From: CAWUJT01 sp963922715
Lineage (GTDB): Bacteria; Pseudomonadota; Alphaproteobacteria; Rhodobacterales; Rhodobacteraceae
Assembly: GCA_963922715.1 (NCBI GenBank)
Contig: CAWUJT010000042.1
Location: forward strand, 1 to 17,875
Length of the DNA: 17,875 nt
Reading direction: 5' to 3'
Shown: one piece after another, positions 1 to 7,524 of the stretch
How the letters are laid out: every line of letters begins with the position of its first letter
How positions within the stretch are numbered: position 1 is the first letter of the stretch
Made by a program: the position numbers and the translations under genes
Notes under the pieces: generated by a model
The model's database searches: none
Told to the model about the DNA's origin: nothing
What the model saw: only the letters and a program-made list of their open reading frames with translations

Positions 1-2032
1 CGAGATGGCATTTGACTTGATGGCCCTCTCCCATTTGCCGCACAGGTGGGACCTCTCGCTCACACAATCCATCGGGCACCTCTGTTTTCCACCGGCACCG
101 GGTCTGGAACGGGCACCCTGAGGGTGGGTTCATAGCCGATGGGATATCCCCCTCCAGCACGATATGTTCTTTCTCAACACTTGTGTCGGCGATGGGCACG
201 GCTGACAAAAGCGCCTCGGTATAGGGATGATAGGGGGGGGAGAACACTTGATCTGTCGTGCCAAGCTCAACCACATGGCCCAGATACATCACCATCACCC
301 GATCAGAGAGATAGCGGACAATACTCAAGTCATGGCTAATGAACAAAAGTGTGGTTTTGTTTTCCCGTTGGATTTCCATCAGAAGATCGGTCACGGCGGC
401 TTGCACAGACACGTCTAAGGCCGAAACGGGCTCATCCGCGACCACAATCCGCGCATCTCCAGCAAAGGCGCGCGCAATGCCCACACGTTGTTTTTGACCG
501 CCAGACAATTGGCGAGGCATGCGATCGGCAAACGCCCGTGGCAATTTGACCAGATCCAGAAGTTGCAACATTTTTTCACGACGATCCGCATCGGAGGTGC
601 CAAAACGGAAGATTTCCAAGGCACGGATAATCTGGCGGCCTACGGTCATGGACGGATTGAGTGTGTCAAAGGGGTTTTGAAACACCATTTGCACATCAGC
701 GACAGTTTGTGTGTCTCGGGCTTCAATCGACGTATTTTGAATTTCGGCATTGCCCAGAATGATTTTTCCATCTGTAGCGGTTTCCAAGCCCATCAACACT
801 TTGGCGAATGTTGATTTTCCACACCCGGATTCGCCCACAATGGCCAGTGTCTCACTTTCACGAGCTTCGAAACTGAGCGTCTCATTGGCTTTCACCACAC
901 GTTTTTCACCTCCGCCGAAGAGTGCGTTGGCAGCAACTTCATAATACTTCTTGAGGTTGTCCATTTTCAAAATGACATCCCCCGGTTCACTTTTTACCTT
1001 GGTCTCAACGCGTTCCATCGGTGCGGTCCAGTCAATTTCAGCGTGCCGTAAGCAGCGGCTTTCATGGCGCTCACCCACCAGTTCCATCTTTATGTCCTGC
1101 ACATCACAGCGGCCGACTTGAAAATAGTCACAGCGCGGGCCAAAATTGCATCCCGACGGTCGCTCATGTGGCAGGGGGAAATTGCCCGGAATGGCCTTCA
1201 GAGGTCGGGCATTTTTATCGGCCCCAGGCAACGGAATGGAACGAAAAAGCGCTTGTGTGTATGGGTGGCGCATGTCGTTGAAGACGTCATTGATGGATCC
1301 GCGCTCCACCGCTTCGCCTGAATACATCACGCAAATCCGATCACAAGTCTCGAGAACCAGACCAAGGTTATGCGAGATAAAGAGCATGGAGGTGCCGTAT
1401 TTATGGCCCAACTCTTTCACAAGTTCGACCACAGCGGCCTCTACCGTCACATCCAGTGCGGTTGTGGGTTCATCCAAAATCAACAAGGAGGGCTTTGACA
1501 TCAACGCCATGGCGATCACGATTCGCTGCTGTTGACCGCCCGACAGTTGGTGTGGGTAGCTTCTGAGCATGCGCTCGGGGTCGGGGAGTTTCACATCCGT
1601 CACAACTTCCAAAGCGCGTTTGTAGGCCTCTTGTTCCGAGACACCCTCATGTATCACCGGCACTTCCATCAGTTGCTTGCCGATTTTCATCGCCGGATTC
1701 AAACTCGCCATCGGTTCCTGGTAGATCATGGCAATCTCATTGCCACGAATATCGCGAAGCTCCTCGAGGCTCATCTCAGCCAGATCGCATCCCTTGAATT
1801 TGATCGAGCCGCCGACGATCCGGCCGTTTTTCCCCAAATCCTGCATCACCCCCAAGGCCACAGTGCTTTTGCCACAGCCAGACTCGCCCACCAAGCCCAA
1901 GGCTTCTCCAGGCAGAACATTTGCGGAAAAGTCCATCACCGCTGGAATTTCACGCAGCCGTGTAAAGAAAGAAATTGACAACTTATCAATTTCTAGGATC
2001 GGACCATCATAGTCTGGGTTAATTTTGGCCAT
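1..2032 (-). CDS. Fused dual-domain ABC transporter ATPase (OppD-OppF type), C-terminus cut off
   Basis: Cytoplasmic ATPase powering a peptide/nickel-type uptake transporter, with both nucleotide-binding domains on one chain. The frame is open from ATG at 2032 through the left edge, giving 677 codons. Domain 1 has Walker A GESGCGKST at residues 49-57, signature LSGGQQQR at 163-170 and Walker B LLILDEP at 183-189. A Cys-containing oligopeptide-transporter C-terminal segment (SGCNFGPRC, about 295-305) and a linker follow. Domain 2 has Walker A at 400-408, signature LSGGQKQR at 509-516 and Walker B IVVADEP at 529-535, then a second Cys-containing tail (SGCPFQTRC) close to the edge. Both sites look catalytically intact. 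In classical Opp/Dpp systems these domains are separate OppD and OppF proteins; fused forms such as GsiA and YejF are known. The gene lies 56 bases after the OppC-type permease; a GGAAAG sequence about 8 bases before the ATG supports this start. Probably only a few residues are missing. The substrate cannot be read from the ATPase. Confidence 0.95.
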   Translation of the reverse strand, partial: MAKINPDYDGPILEIDKLSISFFTRLREIPAVMDFSANVLPGEALGLVGESGCGKSTVALGVMQDLGKNGRIVGGSIKFKGCDLAEMSLEELRDIRGNEIAMIYQEPMASLNPAMKIGKQLMEVPVIHEGVSEQEAYKRALEVVTDVKLPDPERMLRSYPHQLSGGQQQRIVIAMALMSKPSLLILDEPTTALDVTVEAAVVELVKELGHKYGTSMLFISHNLGLVLETCDRICVMYSGEAVERGSINDVFNDMRHPYTQALFRSIPLPGADKNARPLKAIPGNFPLPHERPSGCNFGPRCDYFQVGRCDVQDIKMELVGERHESRCLRHAEIDWTAPMERVETKVKSEPGDVILKMDNLKKYYEVAANALFGGGEKRVVKANETLSFEARESETLAIVGESGCGKSTFAKVLMGLETATDGKIILGNAEIQNTSIEARDTQTVADVQMVFQNPFDTLNPSMTVGRQIIRALEIFRFGTSDADRREKMLQLLDLVKLPRAFADRMPRQLSGGQKQRVGIARAFAGDARIVVADEPVSALDVSVQAAVTDLLMEIQRENKTTLLFISHDLSIVRYLSDRVMVMYLGHVVELGTTDQVFSPPYHPYTEALLSAVPIADTSVEKEHIVLEGDIPSAMNPPSGCPFQTRCRWKTEVPDGLCEREVPPVRQMGEGHQVKCHL

Positions 2033-2088
2033 ACGTTCGTCTTTCCGTCTTTCGGCGCATAGCAAGAGTTTGCGCGCTGTGTAAGATG

Positions 2089-3561
2089 TTAGTCTTTCAG
2101 GCTTTCTTCCCGCAGCCCATCCGCCAACAGATTAAGGCCCAGCACCAGGCTCAGAAGCGCAAGGGAAGGCGGCAAGGCTGGATGCGGATAAATCGACAGA
2201 AGCTTGCGCCCCTCATTGATTGTCGATCCCCAATCGGGGCTTTCCGGTGGCAAGCCCAACCCAAAAAAGCCCAAAGTGCCCAACAGGATCGTTGTATAGC
2301 CAATCCGCAAACAAAAATCGACAATCAGCGGCCCACGTGCATTGGGCAGAATTTCCCACAGCATGATGTACCAGGGCCGCTCCCCCCGGGTTTGCGCGGC
2401 AGCGACATAATCGCGCGTTTTGATATCGAGTGCAAGGCCACGCACGATCCGAAACACAGTGGGCGAATTCACAAACACCACAGAGACAAACACGACCAGA
2501 ATGCCTGGGGCAATGTCATAAAGATCGAACAACCGGGGCAGGGCAGGAATGGTCACATCCTCATTGTTGACCAAATAACCGCCCTCTGAAATGGCTATCA
2601 GATAAAGGTAAGCCATCGGCAACAATACAATGGCGAGGATGCGGAAATTCCTGGATGGCTCCGTGTAATAGCGCGAATTGATTAACACACCGAAGAAAAT
2701 GAGCGGAAAGGCAAACAGCACGGCGGCCATATATTTTGGGATCCCTGTCATCACGATCTCAGGCGTGACCAGCAGATAGAATAGCAAGATCACCGGAAAG
2801 GCGAGGATCAAATTGGCCAGAAAGCTGAGGAATGTGTCAAGCGTACCACCGTAGTATCCGGCAGGCAGGCCCAAGGTGATGCCCACCATAAAGGCGAACA
2901 GTGTGGCGAAGGGCGCGATGATAATCACGATGGTTGAACCCGCCACCATACGGCTGAACACATCGCGGGCCAGGTTGTCGCCCCCCAAAAGGTAGTAGGC
3001 ATAATCGCCGGCCTCTGCCCCGTTTAAAGGCGTTCCAGGGACTTTATTCTTCATACCAGAGACTTGGCTAAGGGGATCATGGGTGGCGATCAAATCGAAG
3101 GTGCCATAAAAAAACGCTGTATAGACCCAGAACATCACCAGGCCAAAACCGATCATGCCAATGGTCGAATCCATCAGTTTGCCATAAAGGCCAAGGCTGC
3201 GCTTATAACGAATTGAGAGGACAAAAGTTAGCACAAGCGCCACAAGCACGGGGGTAAAGCGCTGGGTCACACCGCCCATCACACCACCGCCCGAGTGACC
3301 CGAGAGAACGCCGCCAAGGATATAGGCCAGTAAGATCAGAAGAAGGGCGGCAAGACTCCATTTTACAATCTCATTGGTCAACCCAACGATGCCACCTGCT
3401 TTTACAGCTGTTCCATCTGCATTGAAGGTGATGCGCTCTTCCAGCATCACCCAACTCAGCACAATCTGCGCGATCACGCCAATCAAAAGTACCAAGCTCG
3501 CCATGCCGAGGGCTGGGTTAAGGAAAATGCCGATTGGGCCTGTCCAGGAAAGAGGATCCAT
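2089..3561 (-). CDS. ABC transporter permease, enlarged OppC/DppC type
   Basis: Inner-membrane permease of the peptide/nickel ABC family, 490 residues against about 280-310 for usual OppC proteins. The binding-protein-dependent transport core is recognisable: GGDNLARDVFSRMVAGS at about 193-209 (the usual GTDxxGRDxxSR region) and the EAA loop facing the ATPase at about 384-412 (DYVAAAQTRGERPWY, then EILPNARGPLIV). Two expansions are visible. Residues 1-130 carry about three extra hydrophobic segments. About 90 residues are inserted at about 266-352, between two core helices that are normally separated by a short loop; the insert includes two more likely membrane helices and an acidic loop. I chose ATG 3561 because AAAGGAGG lies seven bases upstream, overlapping the stop codon of the preceding permease gene. 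A start 18 codons earlier at 3615 is possible but would overlap that gene. Pairs with the OppB-type permease and the fused ATPase. Confidence 0.9.
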   Translation of the reverse strand: MDPLSWTGPIGIFLNPALGMASLVLLIGVIAQIVLSWVMLEERITFNADGTAVKAGGIVGLTNEIVKWSLAALLLILLAYILGGVLSGHSGGGVMGGVTQRFTPVLVALVLTFVLSIRYKRSLGLYGKLMDSTIGMIGFGLVMFWVYTAFFYGTFDLIATHDPLSQVSGMKNKVPGTPLNGAEAGDYAYYLLGGDNLARDVFSRMVAGSTIVIIIAPFATLFAFMVGITLGLPAGYYGGTLDTFLSFLANLILAFPVILLFYLLVTPEIVMTGIPKYMAAVLFAFPLIFFGVLINSRYYTEPSRNFRILAIVLLPMAYLYLIAISEGGYLVNNEDVTIPALPRLFDLYDIAPGILVVFVSVVFVNSPTVFRIVRGLALDIKTRDYVAAAQTRGERPWYIMLWEILPNARGPLIVDFCLRIGYTTILLGTLGFFGLGLPPESPDWGSTINEGRKLLSIYPHPALPPSLALLSLVLGLNLLADGLREESLKD

Positions 3562-3574
3562 ATCCGTGCCTCCT

Positions 3575-4660
3575 TTACGCGATGCGAATGCGGGGGTTGA
3601 GGTAGACGTAGCCAATGTCAGAGATCAGCTGTGTCACGAGCACCACCACAACGGACACAACTGAGACAGCCAGCAAAAGCTCAATATCATTGTTGCCAGC
3701 GGCTTGTACCAGGGTCCAGCCAAACCCCTTGAAGTTAAACAGCGTCTCAACAATCACCACACCGTTCAAAAGCCAGGGAAATTGCAGCATGATCACAGTG
3801 AACGGTGCGATCAGCGCATTGCGCAACGCGTGTTTTAAAACGATTGTGCGGAAGGCCACACCTTTAAGGCGCGCCGTGCGGATGTATTGCGCCGTCATCA
3901 CCTCCGTCATAGAGGCGCGAGTCATTCGTGCGATGTAACCCATGCCGTAAAGCGCGATGGTGATCACAGGCAGGAAGAAATTTTCAAAGGTGGCGTTTTC
4001 CATCGCGGAAGTCGCTGTTCCCTTAAGTAGAGTACGTCCGTCGATCAGGCCACTTTCACGCAGAAATTCATTGAGGGGGGAGGCAGAAGCCGCAAAAATC
4101 GCGATAAAGATCACGCCGGAGACATACTCCGGGGTAGCTGTAGTGGCGATGGAGAAAGTGGAAAGCGAGCGATCCATTTTAGAACCTTCGCGCATCCCTG
4201 CAAGCACACCGACAATCAGTGCGCCTGGCACCATCACCAGCATTACCCAGCCCATAAGTTTCAGAGTTTGTGAGCCGCGCTCAACAATAATCGCAGAGAC
4301 TTCGGCTTTGAATACCGAAGAATATCCCATATAGCCTTGTAACAATCCACAGTAGCGTGGTGCCTCTTCCGGGGCCATGCCGGGCAAGATGCACCGACCG
4401 ATCACGCGCCCTTCTGAGTCTTCACCTACCCATCCCGGAACAACGCCCAGCCATCGACCGTATTTAACTGGTAGCGGGTCAAGATAACCGCGGGGCTCAA
4501 GCCAGGCGATCACTTCTTCATCTGACATACGAAAATTTCCCTCGGACTTGGTCAACTTTTCCAGGTTGGGGAAGAGATTTGTTAGAAAAAAGACAATGAA
4601 GGTCAGGCAGAGTGCCGTCAAAATCATCACCCCCAGTCGGCGAAGGATAAAAAGTCCCAT
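3575..4660 (-). CDS. ABC transporter permease, OppB/DppB type
   Basis: Inner-membrane permease partner of the OppC-type protein, 361 residues. The N-terminus is the typical RRLGVMILTALCLTFIVFFL membrane segment of OppB proteins, followed by a periplasmic region of about 100 residues (30-130) before the second helix. The EAA loop is at about 259-287 (YIRTARLKGVAFRTIVLKHA), and the family's C-terminal region ends in YVYLNPRIRIA. The periplasmic region carries two cysteines, C90 and C104, that could pair; this is inference. The start ATG has CAGGGA about five bases upstream. The stop codon is 13 bases from the next permease start, whose ribosome binding site overlaps it, so the two are probably translated together. 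Transcription is expected from the solute-binding-protein promoter through the hairpin at 4728-4754. Substrate is not predictable beyond the peptide/nickel/opine class. Confidence 0.93.
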   Translation of the reverse strand: MGLFILRRLGVMILTALCLTFIVFFLTNLFPNLEKLTKSEGNFRMSDEEVIAWLEPRGYLDPLPVKYGRWLGVVPGWVGEDSEGRVIGRCILPGMAPEEAPRYCGLLQGYMGYSSVFKAEVSAIIVERGSQTLKLMGWVMLVMVPGALIVGVLAGMREGSKMDRSLSTFSIATTATPEYVSGVIFIAIFAASASPLNEFLRESGLIDGRTLLKGTATSAMENATFENFFLPVITIALYGMGYIARMTRASMTEVMTAQYIRTARLKGVAFRTIVLKHALRNALIAPFTVIMLQFPWLLNGVVIVETLFNFKGFGWTLVQAAGNNDIELLLAVSVVSVVVVLVTQLISDIGYVYLNPRIRIA

Positions 4661-4727
4661 AAAATTCCCTGCTGATCGCTTTTATTTTTTTCAGAATATC
4701 GTGCTGTTTGCAATCTCACGTTTTTTA

Positions 4728-4754
4728 GGCCGCGCCTCTGAGTTCGGCGCGGCC
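4728..4754 (-). promoter_or_regulatory. GC-rich intercistronic hairpin between binding-protein and permease genes
   Basis: A perfect 9-bp inverted repeat, GGCCGCGCC at 4728-4736 and GGCGCGGCC at 4746-4754, with a 9-base loop. It begins 11 bases after the solute-binding-protein stop codon. On the transcribed (minus) strand it is followed by TAAAAAACG, not a U-run, so it is not a classical intrinsic terminator. By analogy with other binding-protein-dependent operons, such a hairpin may protect the upstream message and give more binding protein than permease; this is inference. Confidence 0.6.
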
Positions 4755-4765
4755 CGGATTTTACC

Positions 4766-6436
4766 TTAAGCCTCAAGGCCCCACTTATAAATTTGAGGCA
4801 AATAGGCGATGTGCATCTCACATCCTACGACACCAGGACGGGATGGACGGTAAAGTGACCGCCAATAAGGCTGGATCGTTACACCTTCATCGACAACAAT
4901 GGCCTGGATCTGACCCATTACTTCACGTCTTCTGTCCGCGTCGGCCAAGGAATTGGCCTGTGCAAGCAATTCATCGAATTCAGGGTTGGACCAGCCGAAT
5001 TCATTCCAGGCCTCTCCAGATCGATAAGCCAGCCCTAGAACCTGTGTTCCAAGCGGCCGGTGATTCCAATTTGTTGAAGAGAAAGGATATTTTGTCCAAT
5101 CGTTCCAGAATGTTGAGCCCGGCAGAATGGTCCGCTTCACCTTGATACCGGCATCCCGCAATTGCGCAGCGACGGCATCTGTGGTGTTACGACGCCAATC
5201 GTCGTCGATCGAGAATATCTCGTGCTCAAAATCGCCCATGCCTGCTTCATCCATCAAAGCTTTGGCGCGCGCCGGATCGTGGGGTATGCGTCCCACAGTT
5301 GGGTTATACTCTGGGTGGACAGGCGCGACGTGGTGGTTGTTAGCAACTTCCCCAAGACCAGAGTTGCCAAGCTCAAGGCATATGGCATTGTCCACAGCCA
5401 TGGCGAGCGCTTGGCGCACACGCTTATCGGCATATATCCTATTTCCGTTTTCGTCTTCGGCCAGTTGATTGGGGCGGATGACGATTGTGGATGCGGTGGA
5501 TACTTCAGAAGTATTCCAGCCTAAGCTGGTCACGAGATCAACGAACTCACCAACGGTTTCGTAAAGGGTATCCACCTCCTCAGCTTCAACAGCGGCCACC
5601 CATGACGCTGGGTCAGTGCCGTAGTCAATGTATTCAATACGGTCGAGGTAGGCGCCCTTGCCAGCTGCATAGCCCCACCATTCATGGCCTTCATTCCTCA
5701 CAAGAACGGATTTTACACCCACCTCGTGACTTTCATTCAGATATGGCCCGGTTCCGATTTGGTTTTCCAGCATTGTCGCCGGATCGTGGCTGGCGTGCAC
5801 AATCGCGGCAGGATAATCGGCCATGCCGGGGATGATGGTAATATCTGGCATAGGCAAGTTCAGTTGTACGGTATGACTGTCAACAACAACAATCGCCCCT
5901 TCAATTGCCTTATTTGTGTTGGGGTCGATCAAAGAGGCCATACGTCCAGCCATGGAGTTGCCTTCAACATCTTTATCGCACCAACCGGTAATATTGCGTG
6001 CCACGTCCTCAGCAGTGAAATCGTCACCGTTGTTCCACTTCACGCCTTTGCGGACACGTAAAGTGTATTGTGTGGCATCGTCATTGGCCTCCCACCCTTC
6101 AAGAAGCATCGGTTCAAAAGACCCGTCAGAATTGTATTCTACAAGGTATTCCAACCATCCGGCTGTAACATACGCGATTTGTGTCCAGTCAAACGTCCTT
6201 GGATCTTTCAGGGCGCGCACTTCCATTTGCATGCGCAAGGTGCCACCACGCGCGGGTGTTGCGTGTCCAGCAGCTTTGGCAGGTTTGGCCCCGATCAAGG
6301 CGTAAGCGGCGGCAGTGGAAACACCCAAAGCTGTGGCGCGTGTTAGAAATTCGCGGCGATCTATATGTCCAGCTTCATGTTCTGTTGCATACATGCACAC
6401 AGCTGGATGGATATGAGCCTTTTCGTGAATTGTCAT
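4766..6436 (-). CDS. Periplasmic solute-binding protein, family 5 (peptide/nickel ABC transporter), Tat-exported
   Basis: Periplasmic receptor delivering substrate to the OppB/OppC permeases, 556 residues. The N-terminus has a long hydrophilic, His-rich stretch, then a twin-arginine motif DRREFLTRA at 26-34, a hydrophobic helix and a likely cleavage site after KPAKA, which indicates folded export by Tat. The mature part begins GGTLRMQMEV and shows family 5 hallmarks: GSFEPMLLEGWE, YTLRVRKGVKWNNGDDFTAEDV, and a C-terminal lobe rich in Trp/Tyr. ATG 6436 is supported by AGGGGAG about seven bases upstream. A second Met at residue 15 would also keep the Tat motif. It is the first gene of the operon and faces a repeat-rich divergent region. 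The family transports oligopeptides, nickel chelates, opines or glutathione, and I cannot tell which applies here. Tat export is a minority choice for this family and might suit a ligand or cofactor bound before export, but that is speculation. Confidence 0.93.
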   Translation of the reverse strand: MTIHEKAHIHPAVCMYATEHEAGHIDRREFLTRATALGVSTAAAYALIGAKPAKAAGHATPARGGTLRMQMEVRALKDPRTFDWTQIAYVTAGWLEYLVEYNSDGSFEPMLLEGWEANDDATQYTLRVRKGVKWNNGDDFTAEDVARNITGWCDKDVEGNSMAGRMASLIDPNTNKAIEGAIVVVDSHTVQLNLPMPDITIIPGMADYPAAIVHASHDPATMLENQIGTGPYLNESHEVGVKSVLVRNEGHEWWGYAAGKGAYLDRIEYIDYGTDPASWVAAVEAEEVDTLYETVGEFVDLVTSLGWNTSEVSTASTIVIRPNQLAEDENGNRIYADKRVRQALAMAVDNAICLELGNSGLGEVANNHHVAPVHPEYNPTVGRIPHDPARAKALMDEAGMGDFEHEIFSIDDDWRRNTTDAVAAQLRDAGIKVKRTILPGSTFWNDWTKYPFSSTNWNHRPLGTQVLGLAYRSGEAWNEFGWSNPEFDELLAQANSLADADRRREVMGQIQAIVVDEGVTIQPYWRSLYRPSRPGVVGCEMHIAYLPQIYKWGLEA

Positions 6437-6541
6437 GTCGTATCTCCCCTTTTAGGCAAATTGTTTTTATATCAAAGGCAGTTTGGCCTATTGTCCCTTT
6501 TCCAGAGATAACAAGCTTTCTACACTTAGTATTCTCTTATT

Positions 6542-6563
6542 CGGCACGAGTTTTGGAGTGCCG
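6542..6563. repeat. Perfect 6-bp inverted repeat, operator-like
   Basis: CGGCAC at 6542-6547 and GTGCCG at 6558-6563 are exact inverted copies separated by 10 bases. Centre-to-centre spacing is 16 bases, compatible with a dimeric regulator binding two major grooves. A TTGACG sequence on the minus strand (6567-6562) overlaps its right arm and could be a -35 element of the ABC operon; no good -10 was found. Functional status is inference. Confidence 0.4.
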
Positions 6564-6587
6564 TCAACAGCCGACATAGGGTTAATT

Positions 6588-6625
6588 CGACAAAAAGCGA
6601 CAATTTTCTTGTCTTTTTGCGACGA
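6588..6625. repeat. Phased CGACAA repeat cluster with imperfect inverted repeat
   Basis: CGACAA occurs at 6588-6593 and again at 6598-6603, exactly 10 bases apart. An inverted TTGTC follows at 6609-6613 and a variant CGACGA at 6620-6625. The elements therefore repeat at about 10-11 bases, one DNA helical turn. Within the cluster, CAAAAA (6591-6596) plus GACAA (6599-6603) pairs with TTGTC plus TTTTTG (6609-6619), an 11-bp stem with a two-base bulge. The cluster lies 72-109 bases upstream of the glycosyltransferase start. A regulator-binding array is the simplest reading. Confidence 0.4.
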
Positions 6626-6696
6626 AGGTCCTGATAACTGCGTTTGTCTTTTGTTTAAGACTGGTCAAATTTGATCTATTCGACCATGACAAACTT

Positions 6697-7524
6697 ATGC
6701 AAAACTTCAAAAATCAGATCATTGGCCTCCTCAGATTTTCTTATCCAGCGCAAGAGGGTTTTTCCGTCAGTCAGCTTTCTCCAGCAGCTTTGGAAGATCA
6801 TCTCTACGATCCTGATCGTCTTGAAACCAAGTTTTCGTATCTTGAAACAATTACCCTGCCTTCGCTGGCCGCCCAAACGGACCCTGATTTCACTCTGGTG
6901 ATCAAATCGGGGCAAAACTTACCTTGGCCTTTCAAAAAGCGCATACGTCGCTTGGAAGAGCGATACGGTTTCGTGAAGTCTGTATTTTTGCAGCGTATGG
7001 GCGCGGCTGGCGCGGCCAAACGTGGATTTCGCCGGGCCTTGGAGGAAGATGCCACCCATGTCACAGGCTTTCGGATTGATGACGATGATGCCGTGGCTGT
7101 CGATTACATTGAAAAAACACGCCTGTTATCCAACAAAATCATCGGCGCTGGGCTGGCAATTCGCCCCTTCGTGATTGCCTTTTCAAAAGGGGTCTATTGG
7201 AACTTGGCCGATCCAAAGCAGTCCTTTTATGAATTCCGAGAGGCGCAGCCGCTTGGCCTTGCTTGTGCTATGATCACAACCTCCGATTTGGAAACCTCTA
7301 TCTACCGTTACAATCATCGCCGCTTGCCGTGTCATGTGCCTACATTTATGGACCCTGACGATTTCATGTTTCTGCGAACCCTGCATTGGCACAATGACAG
7401 TGGGCGCCGCGTTCCCCCCCATGCAGAAATCCTCAATCATAACAAGGCCTGGAAATTGTTTGAGAAGCGCTTTGGCTTAGATGTGCGCGCGGCAATCTCG
7501 CTTATGCCCGAGCCGCCACAGTGA
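6697..7524 (+). CDS. Glycosyltransferase of the putative rhamnosyl transferase family (PF11316 type)
   Basis: 275-residue cytoplasmic protein resembling the rhamnosyl-transferase-like family common in Rhodobacterales. Characteristic segments are IIGLLRFSYPA near the N-terminus, ETITLPSLAAQTDPDFTLVI at about 50-69 and FRIDDDDAVAVDYI at about 125-138. The Asp cluster 128-131 resembles the acidic motif that binds metal and nucleotide-sugar in GT-A enzymes. There is no signal peptide or membrane segment. The acceptor and the sugar are unknown; the family name rests on weak functional evidence. ATG 6697 lacks a recognisable ribosome binding site, and an out-of-frame ATG lies 11 bases upstream at 6686. 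The stop codon overlaps the start of the downstream EamA-type gene by four bases, so the two are translated together. A role in modifying a surface or secreted glycan is plausible but not shown. Confidence 0.8.
   Translation: MQNFKNQIIGLLRFSYPAQEGFSVSQLSPAALEDHLYDPDRLETKFSYLETITLPSLAAQTDPDFTLVIKSGQNLPWPFKKRIRRLEERYGFVKSVFLQRMGAAGAAKRGFRRALEEDATHVTGFRIDDDDAVAVDYIEKTRLLSNKIIGAGLAIRPFVIAFSKGVYWNLADPKQSFYEFREAQPLGLACAMITTSDLETSIYRYNHRRLPCHVPTFMDPDDFMFLRTLHWHNDSGRRVPPHAEILNHNKAWKLFEKRFGLDVRAAISLMPEPPQ

Larger units (their letters stand above)
6437..6696. promoter_or_regulatory. Divergent intergenic control region between the ABC operon and the glycosyltransferase gene
   Basis: 260 bases without a convincing gene. 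Both neighbours are transcribed away from it, so it must hold two promoters, but no strong consensus -35/-10 pair could be assigned on either strand. It contains an inverted repeat (CGGCAC at 6542-6547, GTGCCG at 6558-6563) and a cluster of CGACAA-type elements at 6588-6625, listed separately. These are candidate operators for a regulator not encoded in the window. Confidence 0.55.

Noticed and set aside
2055..2075. GCGCA/TGCGC inverted repeat between the OppC-type permease and fused ATPase genes as a terminator
   Set aside because: Only five base pairs with an 11-base loop and no U-run; too weak to call.
2086..2589. A 167-codon plus-strand frame opposite the OppC-type permease
   Set aside because: Antisense to a gene with intact family motifs and a good ribosome binding site; no recognisable protein features.
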